64,000 nucleotides of DNA from Buttiauxella selenatireducens (GCF_031432975.1 NZ_CP133838.1:3658001-3722000), one strand, 5' to 3'; positions 9,633-21,087 are shown, counted from the stretch's first letter. Made by a program: numbers and translations. The notes: generated by a model from the sequence alone, not told the origin.

Positions 9633-9661
9633 AAAAGAGGGGCAAATATGCCCCTCTTTTT
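9633..9661. terminator. Bidirectional terminator between ybjI and ybiR
   Basis: A 12-bp perfect stem (AAAAGAGGGGCA with its complement) around AATA, with T runs on both strands. It serves the convergent ybjI and ybiR units. It also marks a junction: ybjI and ybiR are not neighbours in E. coli. Confidence 0.85.
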
Positions 9662-9664
9662 ACT

Positions 9665-10783
9665 TTACAACGCTTTAAGCAACAACAATAAACCGTACCC
9701 CACCACCGCCGCCCACAATAACATCGGCAATGAATAGTAGTGGAAACGTACCCAAATACGGCGATCGTTGGCCATACGTAAGGCAATCAGATTCGCCAGC
9801 GAACCAGGCAGCAGACCAAAACCGCCAATATTTACCGCGAAAGCGAGCAACATTGACGCGGGCACATAATTCAGCAGCAAAATCGTCGAGGGAACATTAC
9901 TGATCACCTGCGACAAACCGATTCCCAGCGCGAATAGTCCCCCTGTAGAAAGCTGATTAATACCTGCTAATGCGTGCTGTAACACCGGGAGCTGCGTTAT
10001 CAGATACACATCGATAAACATCACCATAAATACCAACAGCAAACTCCAGTCGATATTCAGCAATACTCTGCGGGCCAGCACCAGAAACCCCGCGGCCACG
10101 ACGAGCAGTCCCCAGATCTCTTGTTTTAGCTCCAGCGCGACAATAAATACCCCATACAGGGCAACACAACTCAGCACCAGTTTTGGCTGCCAGTCATGTT
10201 TTTTATCATGACTCTGGTAAATGAGTTTTTTATTGGGAAAACAGAACCAACTAAGCGCCAACAGGCTGAGCATAATAGCCAGCGCCAGCGGGGCCATTTG
10301 CCAGCTAAATTCCCCGAACGATAAACCCGAACGCCCCCACAGCAAAATGTTCTGCGGGTTACCAATTGGCGTAAGCATTGAGCCAGCATTCACTGCCAAC
10401 GCTTCAAAAATAATGAGCCGATTAATGGGGATCGCGCACATTTTTTTCAGCGTGATGGTTAACGGCACGATGATAAACAGTGCAACGTCGTTGGTCAGAA
10501 ACGTTGAGAGCAATGCCGCCGCGCTGATTAAAAACAGGGCAAGCGTTCGCTCATTATCAAAACGTTTCACCATCCGACGGCCCAACACATCGAAATAGCC
10601 ACTTAGCTCCACGCCTTTGGTCAACATCATTAAGCCCGCAAGCGTAATAATGGTGTGCCAATCAATGGCATTAGCCCAAAGGGTTGGATGAAAAGGCGCG
10701 AAAAAACTCAGAACCACACCAATAAGTAGCAATAGATGAAGGAATCGATCGCGAGCAAAAGGGCGAACCAGGGTTAACAACAT
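9665..10783 (-). CDS. Ion-transporter superfamily membrane protein YbiR
   Basis: 372 residues, the length of E. coli YbiR. An integral membrane protein of the ArsB/NhaD ion-transporter superfamily with about ten to eleven segments; the conserved stretch FLTNDVALFIIVPLT and SMLTPIGNPQNILLW are the paired half-helix motifs of that fold. Substrate unproven. It starts two bases after the mntR stop, so it is cotranscribed with the manganese regulator mntR, as in E. coli, which hints at a link to metal or ion balance. Confidence 0.88.
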   Translation of the reverse strand: MLLTLVRPFARDRFLHLLLLIGVVLSFFAPFHPTLWANAIDWHTIITLAGLMMLTKGVELSGYFDVLGRRMVKRFDNERTLALFLISAAALLSTFLTNDVALFIIVPLTITLKKMCAIPINRLIIFEALAVNAGSMLTPIGNPQNILLWGRSGLSFGEFSWQMAPLALAIMLSLLALSWFCFPNKKLIYQSHDKKHDWQPKLVLSCVALYGVFIVALELKQEIWGLLVVAAGFLVLARRVLLNIDWSLLLVFMVMFIDVYLITQLPVLQHALAGINQLSTGGLFALGIGLSQVISNVPSTILLLNYVPASMLLAFAVNIGGFGLLPGSLANLIALRMANDRRIWVRFHYYSLPMLLWAAVVGYGLLLLLKAL

Positions 10784-10785
10784 TC

Positions 10786-11253
10786 CTACTTGAACCCTCG
10801 CTGCTCGCTAAACAAGCGAAAGGCTGCCAGGGTCTCTTCACTGACGTGATGCTCTACCCCTTCAGCGTCAATCCTTGCGGTTTCCGGGCTAATACCCAAT
10901 GCGAGGAAAAAGTTCTCGACGATCTGATGACGTTCACGACTGATTTGCGCCAGCTTTTCACCTTCGGCTGTCAGAAACACACCACGCCACGGTATTTGCT
11001 CTATAAGCCCAACCGAAGCAAGTCTTTTTAACATTTTTGCAACGGTCGGCTGAGAAACACCGAGTCGTGCCGCCATGTCTACCTGGCGCACTTCCCCAAC
11101 TTCGCGAATCAAATCTGAAATCAACTCTACGTAGTCATCAATTAATTCACGACGGTGCGCTTCACGCACCTGCCGAAAGCCTTCGACATGCTCTTCAACA
11201 TTTACCAACTGCGTCACTTTCTGTTTATTTTTTTGGCCAGGCGTACGGCTCAT
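10786..11253 (-). CDS. mntR: Manganese-responsive regulator MntR
   Basis: 155 residues, nearly identical in its core to E. coli MntR, a DtxR-family dimer that binds Mn(II) and represses mntH and mntS. The helix-turn-helix is at residues ~58-82 ([21 protein letters not shown]), and the metal-binding and dimerization region follows, with His/Glu ligands in [10 protein letters not shown] and [10 protein letters not shown]. It is divergent from mntS and forms an operon with ybiR. A clear MntR operator lies in front of mntS at 11363. Confidence 0.96.
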   Translation of the reverse strand: MSRTPGQKNKQKVTQLVNVEEHVEGFRQVREAHRRELIDDYVELISDLIREVGEVRQVDMAARLGVSQPTVAKMLKRLASVGLIEQIPWRGVFLTAEGEKLAQISRERHQIVENFFLALGISPETARIDAEGVEHHVSEETLAAFRLFSEQRGFK

Positions 11254-11362
11254 GATGCTTCCTCATGCAGTGGCGCGGCATCGTCCAATGACGACGTTTG
11301 GCCCCATTGTAAACCAGCATCACGTAAGCACAAAAATTTAACGAATTAGCAATAGCTATACA

Positions 11363-11380
11363 ATATAGCCTGTGCTATAT
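11363..11380. promoter_or_regulatory. MntR operator upstream of mntS
   Basis: ATATAGC-CTGT-GCTATAT is an 18-bp inverted repeat 64 bases before the mntS start. It matches the known MntR box pattern (ATAGC..GCTAT). Mn-loaded MntR should repress mntS from here. Confidence 0.8.
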
Positions 11381-11443
11381 CTGTATGTAATGCAATCAGC
11401 CCTAAAGGGAATCAAGGGCAGCAGAAGTGAACGGGAGGAAACA

Positions 11444-11572
11444 ATGAGCGAATTTAAAAGGTGCATGAAAGTGTTTACACATTCCCCATTTCAAGTGCGG
11501 CTAATGCTGCTGAACATGTTATGTGATTGGGTTTCCGGGAAACCAGAGCAGGGCGAAAAACCTAAGTCGTAG
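11444..11572 (+). CDS. mntS: Small manganese-management protein MntS
   Basis: 42 residues, the same length as E. coli MntS (the protein encoded within RybA). The core FKRCMKVFTHSPFQVRLMLLNMLCDWV differs from the E. coli sequence at only a few positions, while the C-terminal tail (SGKPEQGEKPKS) is variable. In E. coli it raises free Mn by blocking the MntP exporter when Mn is scarce. GGGAGGAA lies just before the ATG. Divergent from mntR with an MntR box between them. Confidence 0.93.
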   Translation: MSEFKRCMKVFTHSPFQVRLMLLNMLCDWVSGKPEQGEKPKS

Positions 11573-11590
11573 GCAGCCGCCCTGCCTTCT
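11572..11590 (+). terminator. Possible short terminator after mntS
   Basis: GGCAG pairs with CTGCC across a five-base loop and is followed by a pyrimidine-rich TTCTTCT. The stem begins at the stop codon of mntS. It is weak and may not be used. Confidence 0.4.
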
Positions 11591-11890
11591 TCTGCTTAAG
11601 TCTCTCAGAAATTTAACCGCAGCTTGTTTGTAACAGTTCATTTCAATAGATTCAGTGAATACCTCGCGCTGAGGCGCTTAAACCCTACTATTTGTCGGAT
11701 TTGCTACCTGTTTCGCAAAACACACTTCTCTTATCAGTTGATCTTCTTATCGTACCGCTCTATCTTCTTGCAGCCCTGCACATGAAACGGCTCGCAGATG
11801 CGGTCCAGTTCCCTTCTTTTCCGTCTGTCAGGCAGGTTCTTACCCTCGTCGCCAGGGTTTTCGCATGGCGTTTAGTAGATCTCGATAAAC
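11573..11890. other. Leader region upstream of opgE
   Basis: No gene is supported in these 318 bases apart from the weak hairpin behind mntS. A 71-codon frame (11692-11907) crosses into opgE in another phase and shows no family features. The region presumably holds the opgE promoter; I could not assign boxes with confidence. Confidence 0.4.
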
Positions 11891-13477
11891 ATGAATTTAA
11901 CGGTTAAAGATACCCTGACGATTCGCGCAGTTGCGCTTAATCCGTGGACTGGTTTTTATTTCCTTCAGTCTTTATTGATTAACTTTGCTCTCGGTTACGA
12001 ATTTAGCATTATGTATGCAGTGGCATTCAGTTGCGTCTTACTGCTGCTGTGGCGCAGTGCGCCCAAATTACAAAAAGGTTTACTGGCGATTTGCAGCCTG
12101 ATTGCTGCTATGTATTTCCCATTTGGCCAGGCCTATGGCTCGCCAAACTTTAATACCTTGCTTGCCCTACACTCGACTAATTTCGAAGAATCCACGGAAT
12201 TGATGACCATCTTCCCGTGGTACAGCTATTTAGTATCGCTATTTATTCTTGCGCTCGGTGTTATTGCTTTGCGCCGCAAAGTTGCGCCGAAAAAACGCCT
12301 CTGGTGCCATTTTGATAGTTTATGTCTGGTCATTAGCGTGGTGTGTTTTTTTGTCGCTCCGGTACAAAACCTGGCATATGGCGGCGTATTTAAAATCAAA
12401 GATTCCGGCTACCCGGTATTCCGCTTCGTTAAAGATGTTGTAGTCAATAATCAGGAAGTTATTGATGAGCAAACGCGCATGCAGGCCTTCGCGCAAATGA
12501 AGGACACCTGGAATGTGCTGGCAGTTAAACCAAAATATCAAACTTACGTGGTGGTAATTGGTGAAAGCGCGCGCCGCGACGTGTTAGGGGCATTCGGCGG
12601 CCATTGGGACAACACCCCGTTTGCCAGCCAGGTCAACGGCAATCTGTTTATGGATTATGTGGCCGCCAGCGGCTCGACGCAGAAATCACTGGGCATGACG
12701 CTTAACCGTGTGATTGATGGAAAACCGCAATATCAAGACAACATTATTACGCTTGCTAACCGTGCAGGTTTCCAGACCTGGTGGTTCTCAAATCAGGGGC
12801 AAATTGGTGAGTACGATACCGCCATTGCCAGTATCGCCAAACGCGCCGATGAAGTGCAGTTCCTGAAAAGCGGTGATTTTGAAGCAGATAAAAATACTCG
12901 TGACGAAGCCTTGCTCAAAATGACGGCACAAGTATTTGCGACACCGCGAACCACACCGCAATTAATTGTGCTGCATTTGATGGGCTCGCATCCACAAGCA
13001 TGCGACCGAACACAAGGTAAGTATAAAGATTTCGTCCAGTCGAAAGAGACGTCTTGTTATATCTATAGCATGACGCAAACCGACGATTTGCTAAAACAAC
13101 TCTACCAACAGCTACAAAATAGCGGCGAGAGTTTCTCGATGGTTTACTTCTCTGACCACGGTCTGGCTGTCAAAGAACGCGGTACTGATGTGCAGTATCT
13201 GGCGCATGATGATGCGTTCCAACAAAACTTCCAGGTACCGTTTATGGTGCTGTCCAGTGACGATAAAGTGCATCGCCAGATAAAAGCACGCCGTTCAGCA
13301 AATGATTTCCTGAACTTCTTCTCAGCGTGGACCGGGATTAAAACCAAGGAATTAACGCCGAAGTATAAGTTCATTTCTGAGCAAAATGCCGGGCCAATCT
13401 ACATCACCAACTTTAAGCTCAAAAAGGTGGACTATACTCACCTTCAGACGGATGTGTTTGAAACAAAGACTCGGTAA
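11891..13477 (+). CDS. opgE: Osmoregulated periplasmic glucan phosphoethanolamine transferase OpgE (YbiP)
   Basis: 528 residues (E. coli OpgE 527). It transfers phosphoethanolamine to osmoregulated periplasmic glucans. About five N-terminal membrane helices (residues ~10-165) are followed by a periplasmic sulfatase-like domain of the EptA/MCR superfamily. VVVIGESARRD carries the first metal-binding Glu, the nucleophilic Thr is near residue 263 (ASGSTQKSLGM), and HLMGSHPQACDRT and YFSDHGLA supply further metal ligands. Intact and in the E. coli context between mntS and ompX; it converges on ompX with a terminator between. Confidence 0.95.
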   Translation: MNLTVKDTLTIRAVALNPWTGFYFLQSLLINFALGYEFSIMYAVAFSCVLLLLWRSAPKLQKGLLAICSLIAAMYFPFGQAYGSPNFNTLLALHSTNFEESTELMTIFPWYSYLVSLFILALGVIALRRKVAPKKRLWCHFDSLCLVISVVCFFVAPVQNLAYGGVFKIKDSGYPVFRFVKDVVVNNQEVIDEQTRMQAFAQMKDTWNVLAVKPKYQTYVVVIGESARRDVLGAFGGHWDNTPFASQVNGNLFMDYVAASGSTQKSLGMTLNRVIDGKPQYQDNIITLANRAGFQTWWFSNQGQIGEYDTAIASIAKRADEVQFLKSGDFEADKNTRDEALLKMTAQVFATPRTTPQLIVLHLMGSHPQACDRTQGKYKDFVQSKETSCYIYSMTQTDDLLKQLYQQLQNSGESFSMVYFSDHGLAVKERGTDVQYLAHDDAFQQNFQVPFMVLSSDDKVHRQIKARRSANDFLNFFSAWTGIKTKELTPKYKFISEQNAGPIYITNFKLKKVDYTHLQTDVFETKTR

Positions 13478-13494
13478 CTCAAATTGTAGATATA

Positions 13495-13525
13495 AAAAAT
13501 CCGCCACTAAGGGCGGATTTTTTTT
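13495..13525. terminator. Bidirectional terminator between opgE and ompX
   Basis: AAAAATCCGCC pairs with GGCGGATTTTT around a six-base loop, with T runs on both strands. It serves the convergent opgE and ompX genes. Confidence 0.88.
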
Positions 13526-13545
13526 CACTCGATAAAAGAGTGAAA

Positions 13546-14052
13546 TTAGAAGCGGTAACCCACGCCTGCGATCCAGGTGCCAACATCAACGTTACGGATG
13601 CGGCTCTGCTCGTAGGAAACGTCCAGTGCAACGTTTTCGATTGGGTTAAACTGCATACCTGCGCCGTAAGAGAAACCGTAGTCGCTGGTGTCAGATTTGT
13701 TAGGGAAAGCGGTGTTCTGGAATTTACCGTAACCCACACCCACTACACCGTAGATGCTTGCCCAATCGTTGATGCGGTAAGCAGGACCAGCAGTGATACC
13801 GTAGTATTGGCCTTTGTTATAAACGCCATCTTCAGTACGGTTTTTCTCGGTGTAAGTGAAAGAACCGATGTAACCCAGTGGGGTGTCGTTTTCGTAACGG
13901 TATTTCAGGTTAAAACCGCTAGCTTTGTTAGCAACGCCCTGCATATCGCTCTGTGCGTAGCCACCGGTTACGGTGCTAGTTGCTGCAGATGCGGTACCAA
14001 CGGAAACGGCCAGAACACAAGCCAGTGCTGAAAGACATGCAATTTTTTTCAT
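13546..14052 (-). CDS. ompX: Outer membrane protein OmpX
   Basis: 168 residues from ATG 14052, preceded by GAGGTGG; an upstream TTG would add only four residues. An eight-stranded outer-membrane beta-barrel of the Ail/Lom/OmpX family: signal peptide of about 23 residues ending ASA, then the mature start ATSTVTGGYAQSD, the conserved GFNLKYRYE, YYGITAGPAYRINDWASIYGVVGVGYGKF and the terminal GVGYRF with the C-terminal Phe needed by the BAM machinery. Slightly shorter than the E. coli protein (171) through changes in the extracellular loops (ENDTPLG, TEDGVYNKG, FPNKSD), which are the variable, surface-exposed parts. Confidence 0.96.
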   Translation of the reverse strand: MKKIACLSALACVLAVSVGTASAATSTVTGGYAQSDMQGVANKASGFNLKYRYENDTPLGYIGSFTYTEKNRTEDGVYNKGQYYGITAGPAYRINDWASIYGVVGVGYGKFQNTAFPNKSDTSDYGFSYGAGMQFNPIENVALDVSYEQSRIRNVDVGTWIAGVGYRF

Positions 14053-14421
14053 AATCCACCTCAAATGTGCTTCAAGTAACTTCTAAGTTTTTAATATATC
14101 AAAATTGTGTCAGAAACTCTTCGACATTTACGTTGTCTAATGAACCCTTTCATGTAACAGATCATTTCCATTACATCCTACTACCTTAAATTCATAGACT
14201 TTTTGTCAGAAAGCGACGTAATTGTTGGCATAAAATGCAACATAGTCATCCAGATAATTCTTAAACAATTTCGAACAAATCTTATGCATTCACACAGTTA
14301 TCTTACTGCATCGGGCCATTATTTTTTTCAATGAAATCTCAACCAGCCATAACTTAATCATTTACACTGGGGTCACTTTTACTTTCTTGACCAAAATAGA
14401 CACTGACTGACAGGATGCTGG
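14053..14421. other. Regulatory region between ompX and rhtA
   Basis: 369 bases, AT-rich, separating two divergent genes. It must hold the ompX promoter and leader on the minus strand (GAGGTGG ribosome-binding site at 14056-14062) and the rhtA promoter on the plus strand. No open frame with a family signature and no convincing hairpin were found. Confidence 0.45.
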
Positions 14422-15309
14422 ATGCCGTTATCGCCACGTAAAACCCCCATATGGTTACCTATTGTTGTTCTTTTGATTGCGATGACCTCCATTCAAAGTG
14501 GTGCATCACTTGCGAAATCGCTTTTCCCACTAGTCGGTGCGCCTGGAGTGACGGCGTTACGCCTGGCGCTGGGAACATTGATTCTGGTGGTTGTCTTTAA
14601 GCCGTGGAGACTCCGATTCAAAGCTGAGCAACGCATCCCTTTATTGATGTACGGGCTGGCGCTCGGGGGCATGAACTACCTGTTTTATTTATCTATCCAA
14701 ACAGTGCCGCTCGGGATTGCTGTCGCGCTTGAGTTCACCGGCCCGCTTGCCGTGGCTCTGTTTTCATCACGCCGAGCGGTGGATTTTATCTGGGTGATTT
14801 TGGCGGTATTGGGCCTTTGGTTCTTGTTACCACTCGGGCAATCAATTTCGCATGTCGATCTCGCGGGTGCCGCCTATGCCCTGGGTGCCGGGGCTTGTTG
14901 GGCAATTTACATCCTGTTTGGACAGAAAGCGGGGGCCGACCATGGGCCAGCAACGGTGGCATTTGGTTCGCTTATTGCGGCAATTGTCTTTGTGCCAATT
15001 GGCGCATGGCAGTCAGGGGAACTCCTCTGGCATTGGTCACTTTTACCGTTAGGCCTCGGCGTTGCGGTGTTATCGACGGCTCTGCCCTACTCGCTGGAAA
15101 TGATTGCGCTCACGCGATTACCGACACGCACCTTTGGCACGCTAATGAGTATGGAACCCGGACTCGCAGCACTGTCAGGGATGTTGTTCCTTGGTGAACA
15201 TCTGACTTTGGTGCAATGGCTGGCGCTGCTCTCAATTATTGCCGCATCTGTCGGCTCGACGCTTACCCTCAAGCGCGAAACACAGATTACTAGCGTCGAT
15301 GTAAATTAG
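14422..15309 (+). CDS. rhtA: Threonine/homoserine exporter RhtA
   Basis: 295 residues, the E. coli RhtA length. A drug/metabolite-transporter-type exporter with two EamA repeats and ten membrane helices: SLAKSLFPLVGAPGVTALRLALGTL in the first half, and TALPYSLEMIALTRLPTRTFGTLMSMEPGLAALSG in the second. In E. coli it exports threonine and homoserine. It stands alone between ompX and dps, as in E. coli, and is followed by a long hairpin at 15321. Confidence 0.95.
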   Translation: MPLSPRKTPIWLPIVVLLIAMTSIQSGASLAKSLFPLVGAPGVTALRLALGTLILVVVFKPWRLRFKAEQRIPLLMYGLALGGMNYLFYLSIQTVPLGIAVALEFTGPLAVALFSSRRAVDFIWVILAVLGLWFLLPLGQSISHVDLAGAAYALGAGACWAIYILFGQKAGADHGPATVAFGSLIAAIVFVPIGAWQSGELLWHWSLLPLGLGVAVLSTALPYSLEMIALTRLPTRTFGTLMSMEPGLAALSGMLFLGEHLTLVQWLALLSIIAASVGSTLTLKRETQITSVDVN

Positions 15310-15320
15310 CCTTCTCTATT

Positions 15321-15357
15321 ATTATTTACCGTGGTTATTGTTATCACGGTAAATAAT
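15321..15357 (+). terminator. Long hairpin after rhtA
   Basis: A perfect 13-bp stem (ATTATTTACCGTG and its complement) around an 11-base loop begins 12 bases after the rhtA stop. The tail is only partly T-rich, so this is a probable terminator or RNA-stabilising hairpin. Confidence 0.65.
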
Positions 15358-16217
<860 letters not shown>

Positions 16218-16237
16218 TTGCTAGCGATTAGTGACTT

Positions 16238-16265
16238 CATCCTCCCGTCTTCGGGAGGATGTTTG
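16238..16265 (+). terminator. dps terminator
   Basis: CATCCTCCCG pairs with CGGGAGGATG around a TCTT loop, followed by a short TTTG. Perfect 10-bp stem; the T tract is short. Confidence 0.8.
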
Positions 16266-17328
<1,063 letters not shown>

Positions 17329-17358
17329 TAAATCTAAAATGATGTAAGCAAGACCTAA

Positions 17359-17386
17359 GGGGCGGCTTTCGCCCCTGATATTTTTG
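17359..17386 (+). terminator. Intercistronic hairpin between glnH and glnP
   Basis: GGGGCG pairs with CGCCCC around five bases, followed at 17381 by TTTTT. It probably acts as a partial terminator or 3'-end stabiliser, lowering glnPQ expression relative to glnH. Confidence 0.7.
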
Positions 17387-17421
17387 AACCACGGTAAATA
17401 ACAGTAAAACAGGAACACATC

Positions 17422-18081
17422 ATGGAGTTTGACTGGAGTGCCATTTGGCCTGCAATCCCGCTTTTGATTGAAGGCGCCAAAATGACTTTGCTGATTTCGG
17501 TCATCGGGTTATTTGGTGGTCTGATCATTGGCCTGGTGGCCGGTTTCGCCCGTACCTACGGCGGCTGGATTGCCAACCACATCGCATTAGTTTTCATTGA
17601 AGTCATCCGCGGTACGCCAATCGTCGTACAGGTGATGTTCATCTACTTCGCGCTGCCTATGGCAGTCCCTGACTTGCGCATCGACCCGTTCACAGCGGCT
17701 GTCGTGACCATTATGATCAACTCCGGTGCTTATATTGCGGAAATTACCCGTGGTGCGGTGCTGTCGATTCATAAAGGCTTCCAGGAAGCCGGGCTTGCAC
17801 TCGGTCTGTCCAAGCGCGAAACCATTCGCCACGTCATTATGCCGCTGGCTCTGCGCCGTATGCTGCCGCCGCTGGGCAACCAGTGGATTATCAGCATCAA
17901 AGATACGTCGCTGTTTATCGTTATCGGTGTGGCTGAGCTGACCCGTCAGGGGCAAGAAATTATTGCAGGAAACTTCCGTGCGCTAGAGATTTGGAGCGCC
18001 GTTGCAGTCTTCTATCTGATTATTACTTTGGTGCTGAGCTTCGTGCTGCGTCGCCTTGAAAGAAGGATGAAAATCCTGTGA
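17422..18081 (+). CDS. glnP: Glutamine ABC transporter permease GlnP
   Basis: 219 residues, the E. coli length. A five-helix permease of the polar-amino-acid (HisMQ) family. The cytoplasmic EAA loop, where the ATPase docks, reads [29 protein letters not shown] (residues ~116-145). The last codons overlap the glnQ start, and AGGAACACATC precedes the ATG. Works as a homodimer with GlnQ and GlnH. Confidence 0.97.
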   Translation: MEFDWSAIWPAIPLLIEGAKMTLLISVIGLFGGLIIGLVAGFARTYGGWIANHIALVFIEVIRGTPIVVQVMFIYFALPMAVPDLRIDPFTAAVVTIMINSGAYIAEITRGAVLSIHKGFQEAGLALGLSKRETIRHVIMPLALRRMLPPLGNQWIISIKDTSLFIVIGVAELTRQGQEIIAGNFRALEIWSAVAVFYLIITLVLSFVLRRLERRMKIL

Positions 18082-18800
18082 TTGAATTTAAAAACGTCTC
18101 TAAGCACTTTGGCAAAACCCAGGTGCTGCATAACATCGACCTCAACATTAAACAGGGCGAGGTGGTGGTGATTATCGGGCCGTCAGGCTCCGGCAAATCC
18201 ACATTGCTGCGTTGCATTAACAAACTGGAAGACATCACCAGTGGTGACCTGTTTGTTGACGGTCTGAAAGTGAATGATCCGAAAGTAGATGAGCGCCTGA
18301 TTCGTCAGGAAGCTGGGATGGTGTTCCAACAGTTCTATCTGTTCCCACATCTGACTGCGCTGGAAAACGTCGCCTTTGGTCCGATTCGTGTGCGTGGTCT
18401 GAAAAAAGACGCGGCCGATAAACTGGCTAAAGAACTATTGGCAAAAGTGGGCCTTGCTGAACGCGCACATCACTATCCGTCAGAGCTTTCCGGTGGCCAA
18501 CAACAGCGTGTGGCGATTGCCCGTGCGTTGGCTGTGAAGCCGAAAATGATGCTGTTTGATGAGCCTACCTCAGCCCTTGACCCGGAACTGCGCCACGAAG
18601 TGTTGAAGGTTATGCAGGATCTGGCAGAAGAAGGCATGACGATGGTTATCGTCACTCACGAAGTGGGATTTGCCGCCAAAGTCGCTTCGCGCCTGATCTT
18701 CATTGATAAAGGGCGCATTGCTGAAGATGGTAATCCGCAAGAGTTGATTGATAACCCACCAAGCCAGCGTTTGCAGGAATTCTTGCAGCACGTGTCTTGA
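18078..18800 (+). CDS. glnQ: Glutamine ABC transporter ATPase GlnQ
   Basis: 240 residues beginning with GTG at 18078, overlapping glnP by four bases (GTGA); E. coli glnQ has the same arrangement. Walker [10 protein letters not shown] at residues 34-42, Q-loop near FQQFYLFPH, signature LSGGQQQR at ~137, Walker [16 protein letters not shown], switch His in VTHEVGF. Energises glutamine import. Immediately behind the stop starts the 54-bp tandem array. Confidence 0.97.
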   Translation: MIEFKNVSKHFGKTQVLHNIDLNIKQGEVVVIIGPSGSGKSTLLRCINKLEDITSGDLFVDGLKVNDPKVDERLIRQEAGMVFQQFYLFPHLTALENVAFGPIRVRGLKKDAADKLAKELLAKVGLAERAHHYPSELSGGQQQRVAIARALAVKPKMMLFDEPTSALDPELRHEVLKVMQDLAEEGMTMVIVTHEVGFAAKVASRLIFIDKGRIAEDGNPQELIDNPPSQRLQEFLQHVS

Positions 18801-18805
18801 TTTCC

Positions 18806-19232
18806 CCCCTCACCCTAGCCCTCTCCCTCAAGGGAGAGGGGATAATCCGAAATTATCCCCCAAGACCGTCTTCTACCTCTCCTGGGGGAGATAGGATAAT
18901 CCGGAATTCTCCCTCAAGACCGTCTTCTCCCTCTCCTGGGGGAGAGAGGATAATCCGGAATTCTCCCCCAAGACCGTCTTCTCCCTTTCCTGGGGGAGAG
19001 GGGATAATCCGAAATTCTCCCCCAAGACCGTCTTCTCCCTTTCCTGGGGGAGAGGGGATAATCCGGAATTCTCCCTCAAGACCGTCTTCTCCCTCTCCTG
19101 GGGGAGAGGGGGATAATCCGAAATTATCCCTCAAGACCGTCTTCTACCTCTCCTGGGGGAGAGGGGGATAATCCGGAATTCTCCCTCAAGACCGTTTTCT
19201 CCCTCTCCTGGGGGAGAGGGCCGGGGTGAGGG
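18806..19232. repeat. Tandem array of seven ~54-bp units inside a CCCTCACCC...GGGTGAGGG element
   Basis: After glnQ comes CCCTCACCCTAGCCCTCTCC, then units beginning GGATAATCCG at 18840, 18894, 18948, 19002, 19056, 19111 and 19166 (54, 54, 54, 54, 55, 55 bp and a last partial unit), and the closing GGGAGAGGGCCGGGGTGAGGG. Each unit holds CAAGACCGT and an inverted pair CTCTCCTGGGGGAGAG that can fold as a hairpin. The outer ends are complementary, so the whole element can fold as one large structure. Because 54 is a multiple of three, long frames appear on both strands, but they are low-complexity artefacts. The same outer ends bracket two other arrays, at 52.6 and 60.8 kb. Confidence 0.9.
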
Positions 19233-19244
19233 TGTTCCATTGGA

Positions 19245-20192
19245 TTATGAAGGCTTGTAACGCGTTGCAGCCCAACGAGCACGTTGTGCATCATTCATAA
19301 AGGTCCAGGCAATGAAACGGCTCTGTTTCTGCCCCTGGGCCATCTCTTTTTTCACCACTTTCTCGACACCCGCTTCCTGCAATACGCGGTAAATCAGCGG
19401 CAGGTTTTCGCCACGGGACACTAACGAAGTGAACCACTGAACCTGACGGCCAAACGCTTTGCTCTCGTTAATCATCTGGCTGACGAATGCCACTTCGCCA
19501 CCTTCACACCACAGTTCTTGCTCACGGCCGCCAAAATTCAATGCGGCGTCTTTGTCCTGACCGAGGTTTACGCGTTTACGCTCACTACCGCTGCGAGCCG
19601 CTTGTGCAGAGTCGTGGAACGGAGGATTGCAGAGTGTGGCATCAAACATTTCATTCTTATGAATCACGCCGGGTAAAATCGCCGTAGGCGTTTTCTGGCG
19701 ACGCACACGAATAAGACGCGACAGTCCTGGGTTTGCATCAATAATCGCCGTCGCATTACGCACAGCTTCAGCATCCACATCTGTCCCAGTGAAGCGCCAG
19801 CCGTACTCGTGCTGGCCTATCAGTGGATAAATACAGTTCGCACCAACGCCCACATCCAACACCGAAGCCTGTGAAGGCACCACACCGCCGTTACCTTCAG
19901 CCAGTAAATCGGCCAGATGGTGAATATAGTCGGCACGTCCTGGCACCGGAGGGCAAAGAAAACCTTCTGGAATGTCCCACTGTTTCACCCCGTAGAAATG
20001 CGCCAATAACGCCTGATTGAGCGCTTTAACTGCCAGAGGGTCGGCAAAATCAACTGTCGTATCGCCATGTGGTCCTGGGCGTAGAAATGCGCTCAGCGCT
20101 GGGCTACTTTGCGTCAGCGCCGGGAAATCATAACGGTTACGGTGGCGGTTACGTGGGTGCAAACCTGGTTTAGTGGTGGCAGGGGTTTTCAT
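19245..20192 (-). CDS. rlmF: 23S rRNA m6A1618 methyltransferase RlmF (YbiN)
   Basis: 315 residues from ATG 20192, which has GGAGAAG upstream; longer in-frame extensions overlap the divergent flavin-reductase gene and are rejected. E. coli RlmF has 308. The protein methylates A1618 of 23S rRNA with SAM. Conserved N-terminus [19 protein letters not shown] site [16 protein letters not shown] (residues ~110-125), and the N6-adenine methylase NPPF motif in [12 protein letters not shown]. The C-terminus [17 protein letters not shown] is intact. Confidence 0.94.
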   Translation of the reverse strand: MKTPATTKPGLHPRNRHRNRYDFPALTQSSPALSAFLRPGPHGDTTVDFADPLAVKALNQALLAHFYGVKQWDIPEGFLCPPVPGRADYIHHLADLLAEGNGGVVPSQASVLDVGVGANCIYPLIGQHEYGWRFTGTDVDAEAVRNATAIIDANPGLSRLIRVRRQKTPTAILPGVIHKNEMFDATLCNPPFHDSAQAARSGSERKRVNLGQDKDAALNFGGREQELWCEGGEVAFVSQMINESKAFGRQVQWFTSLVSRGENLPLIYRVLQEAGVEKVVKKEMAQGQKQSRFIAWTFMNDAQRARWAATRYKPS

Positions 20193-20282
20193 TGCGGCTT
20201 CTCCTTGTGTGGTCGCGTAAGATACTCTGTGAAACCTGCGGGGTAAATACGCCACGCCAATTTCATCACTGAATGAGGTCTT

Positions 20283-20909
20283 ATGTCCGCGAAACGCTAT
20301 TACTACGAACCTGCCGACGGCCACGGTTTGCCCCACGACCCATTGAACGCCATTATCGGTCCCCGCCCTATTGGCTGGATTGCCTCCTACAATCAGCAAG
20401 GCCAACGAAATCTGGCACCGTACAGTTTCTTTAACTGCTTTAATTATCGACCACCGATTATTGGGTTCGCCAGCAGCGGTTGGAAAGACAGCGTACAAAA
20501 TATTCTTGAGACCAAAGAGTTTGTCTGGAACCTGACCACGCGTGAACTGGCCGAACAGATGAATGAAACCTCCGCCTCCATCCCGCACGGTGAAGATGAG
20601 TTTACTCGCGCCGGATTGACCGCTGTTGCAGGACGAAAAGTCAAAGCCAGTCTGGTGGCAGAAAGTCCTGTCAATTTCGAGTGCCGCTTGTCTCAGTGCA
20701 TTCAGCTAACGGGTGCTGACGGGGCGGCTATCAATACCTGGCTTGTCCTGGGTGAAGTCGTCGCGGTACATATCGATGAATCCCTGCTGATCGAGGGCAT
20801 TTACCAAACTGCATTGGCAAAACCGGTGCTGCGCGCGGGCGGTCCATCAGCTTATTACACCATTGATGAAGCCCATCGCTTTGACTTAATTCGCCCTGAC
20901 GCGCGATAA
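20283..20909 (+). CDS. Flavin reductase-like FMN-binding split-barrel protein
   Basis: 208 residues of the flavin-reductase/FMN-binding split-barrel family, which bind FMN as dimers and reduce flavin or act in small-molecule metabolism. The family signature is near the N-terminus: [35 protein letters not shown] (phosphate- and isoalloxazine-binding segment), followed by [10 protein letters not shown] and [16 protein letters not shown]. No signal peptide, so cytoplasmic. It is divergent from rlmF with a 90-base gap. No partner oxygenase is adjacent; the electron acceptor is unknown. Confidence 0.8.
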   Translation: MSAKRYYYEPADGHGLPHDPLNAIIGPRPIGWIASYNQQGQRNLAPYSFFNCFNYRPPIIGFASSGWKDSVQNILETKEFVWNLTTRELAEQMNETSASIPHGEDEFTRAGLTAVAGRKVKASLVAESPVNFECRLSQCIQLTGADGAAINTWLVLGEVVAVHIDESLLIEGIYQTALAKPVLRAGGPSAYYTIDEAHRFDLIRPDAR

Positions 20910-21087
20910 AACCAACGAAATCATGATCCTGTATCTGCATGATTTGTAAGTATTCCGTCAAGTTGTGTTGTTCAAAAAATGAGCATAAGTTAATCAATTT
21001 TTTGCGTCTTTTATTTACCGCATTGCACCTACACTTCAAGTGCTGATTGTTTTTTTATCAGCCCCCCTAAAGCGAGAGGATGTGATT

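Noticed and set aside
11692-11907. A 71-codon frame before opgE
   Set aside because: It overlaps the opgE start in another phase, has no convincing ribosome-binding site and looks like noncoding leader.
13540-14031. A 163-codon plus-strand frame inside ompX
   Set aside because: Antisense shadow of ompX; the strong family match, signal peptide and ribosome-binding site are on the minus strand.
18797-19171. Repetitive open reading frames on both strands of the 54-bp array (up to 124 codons)
   Set aside because: The unit length is a multiple of three, so the frame stays open by arithmetic. Composition is low-complexity Pro/Ser/Gly, with no ribosome-binding site or known family.
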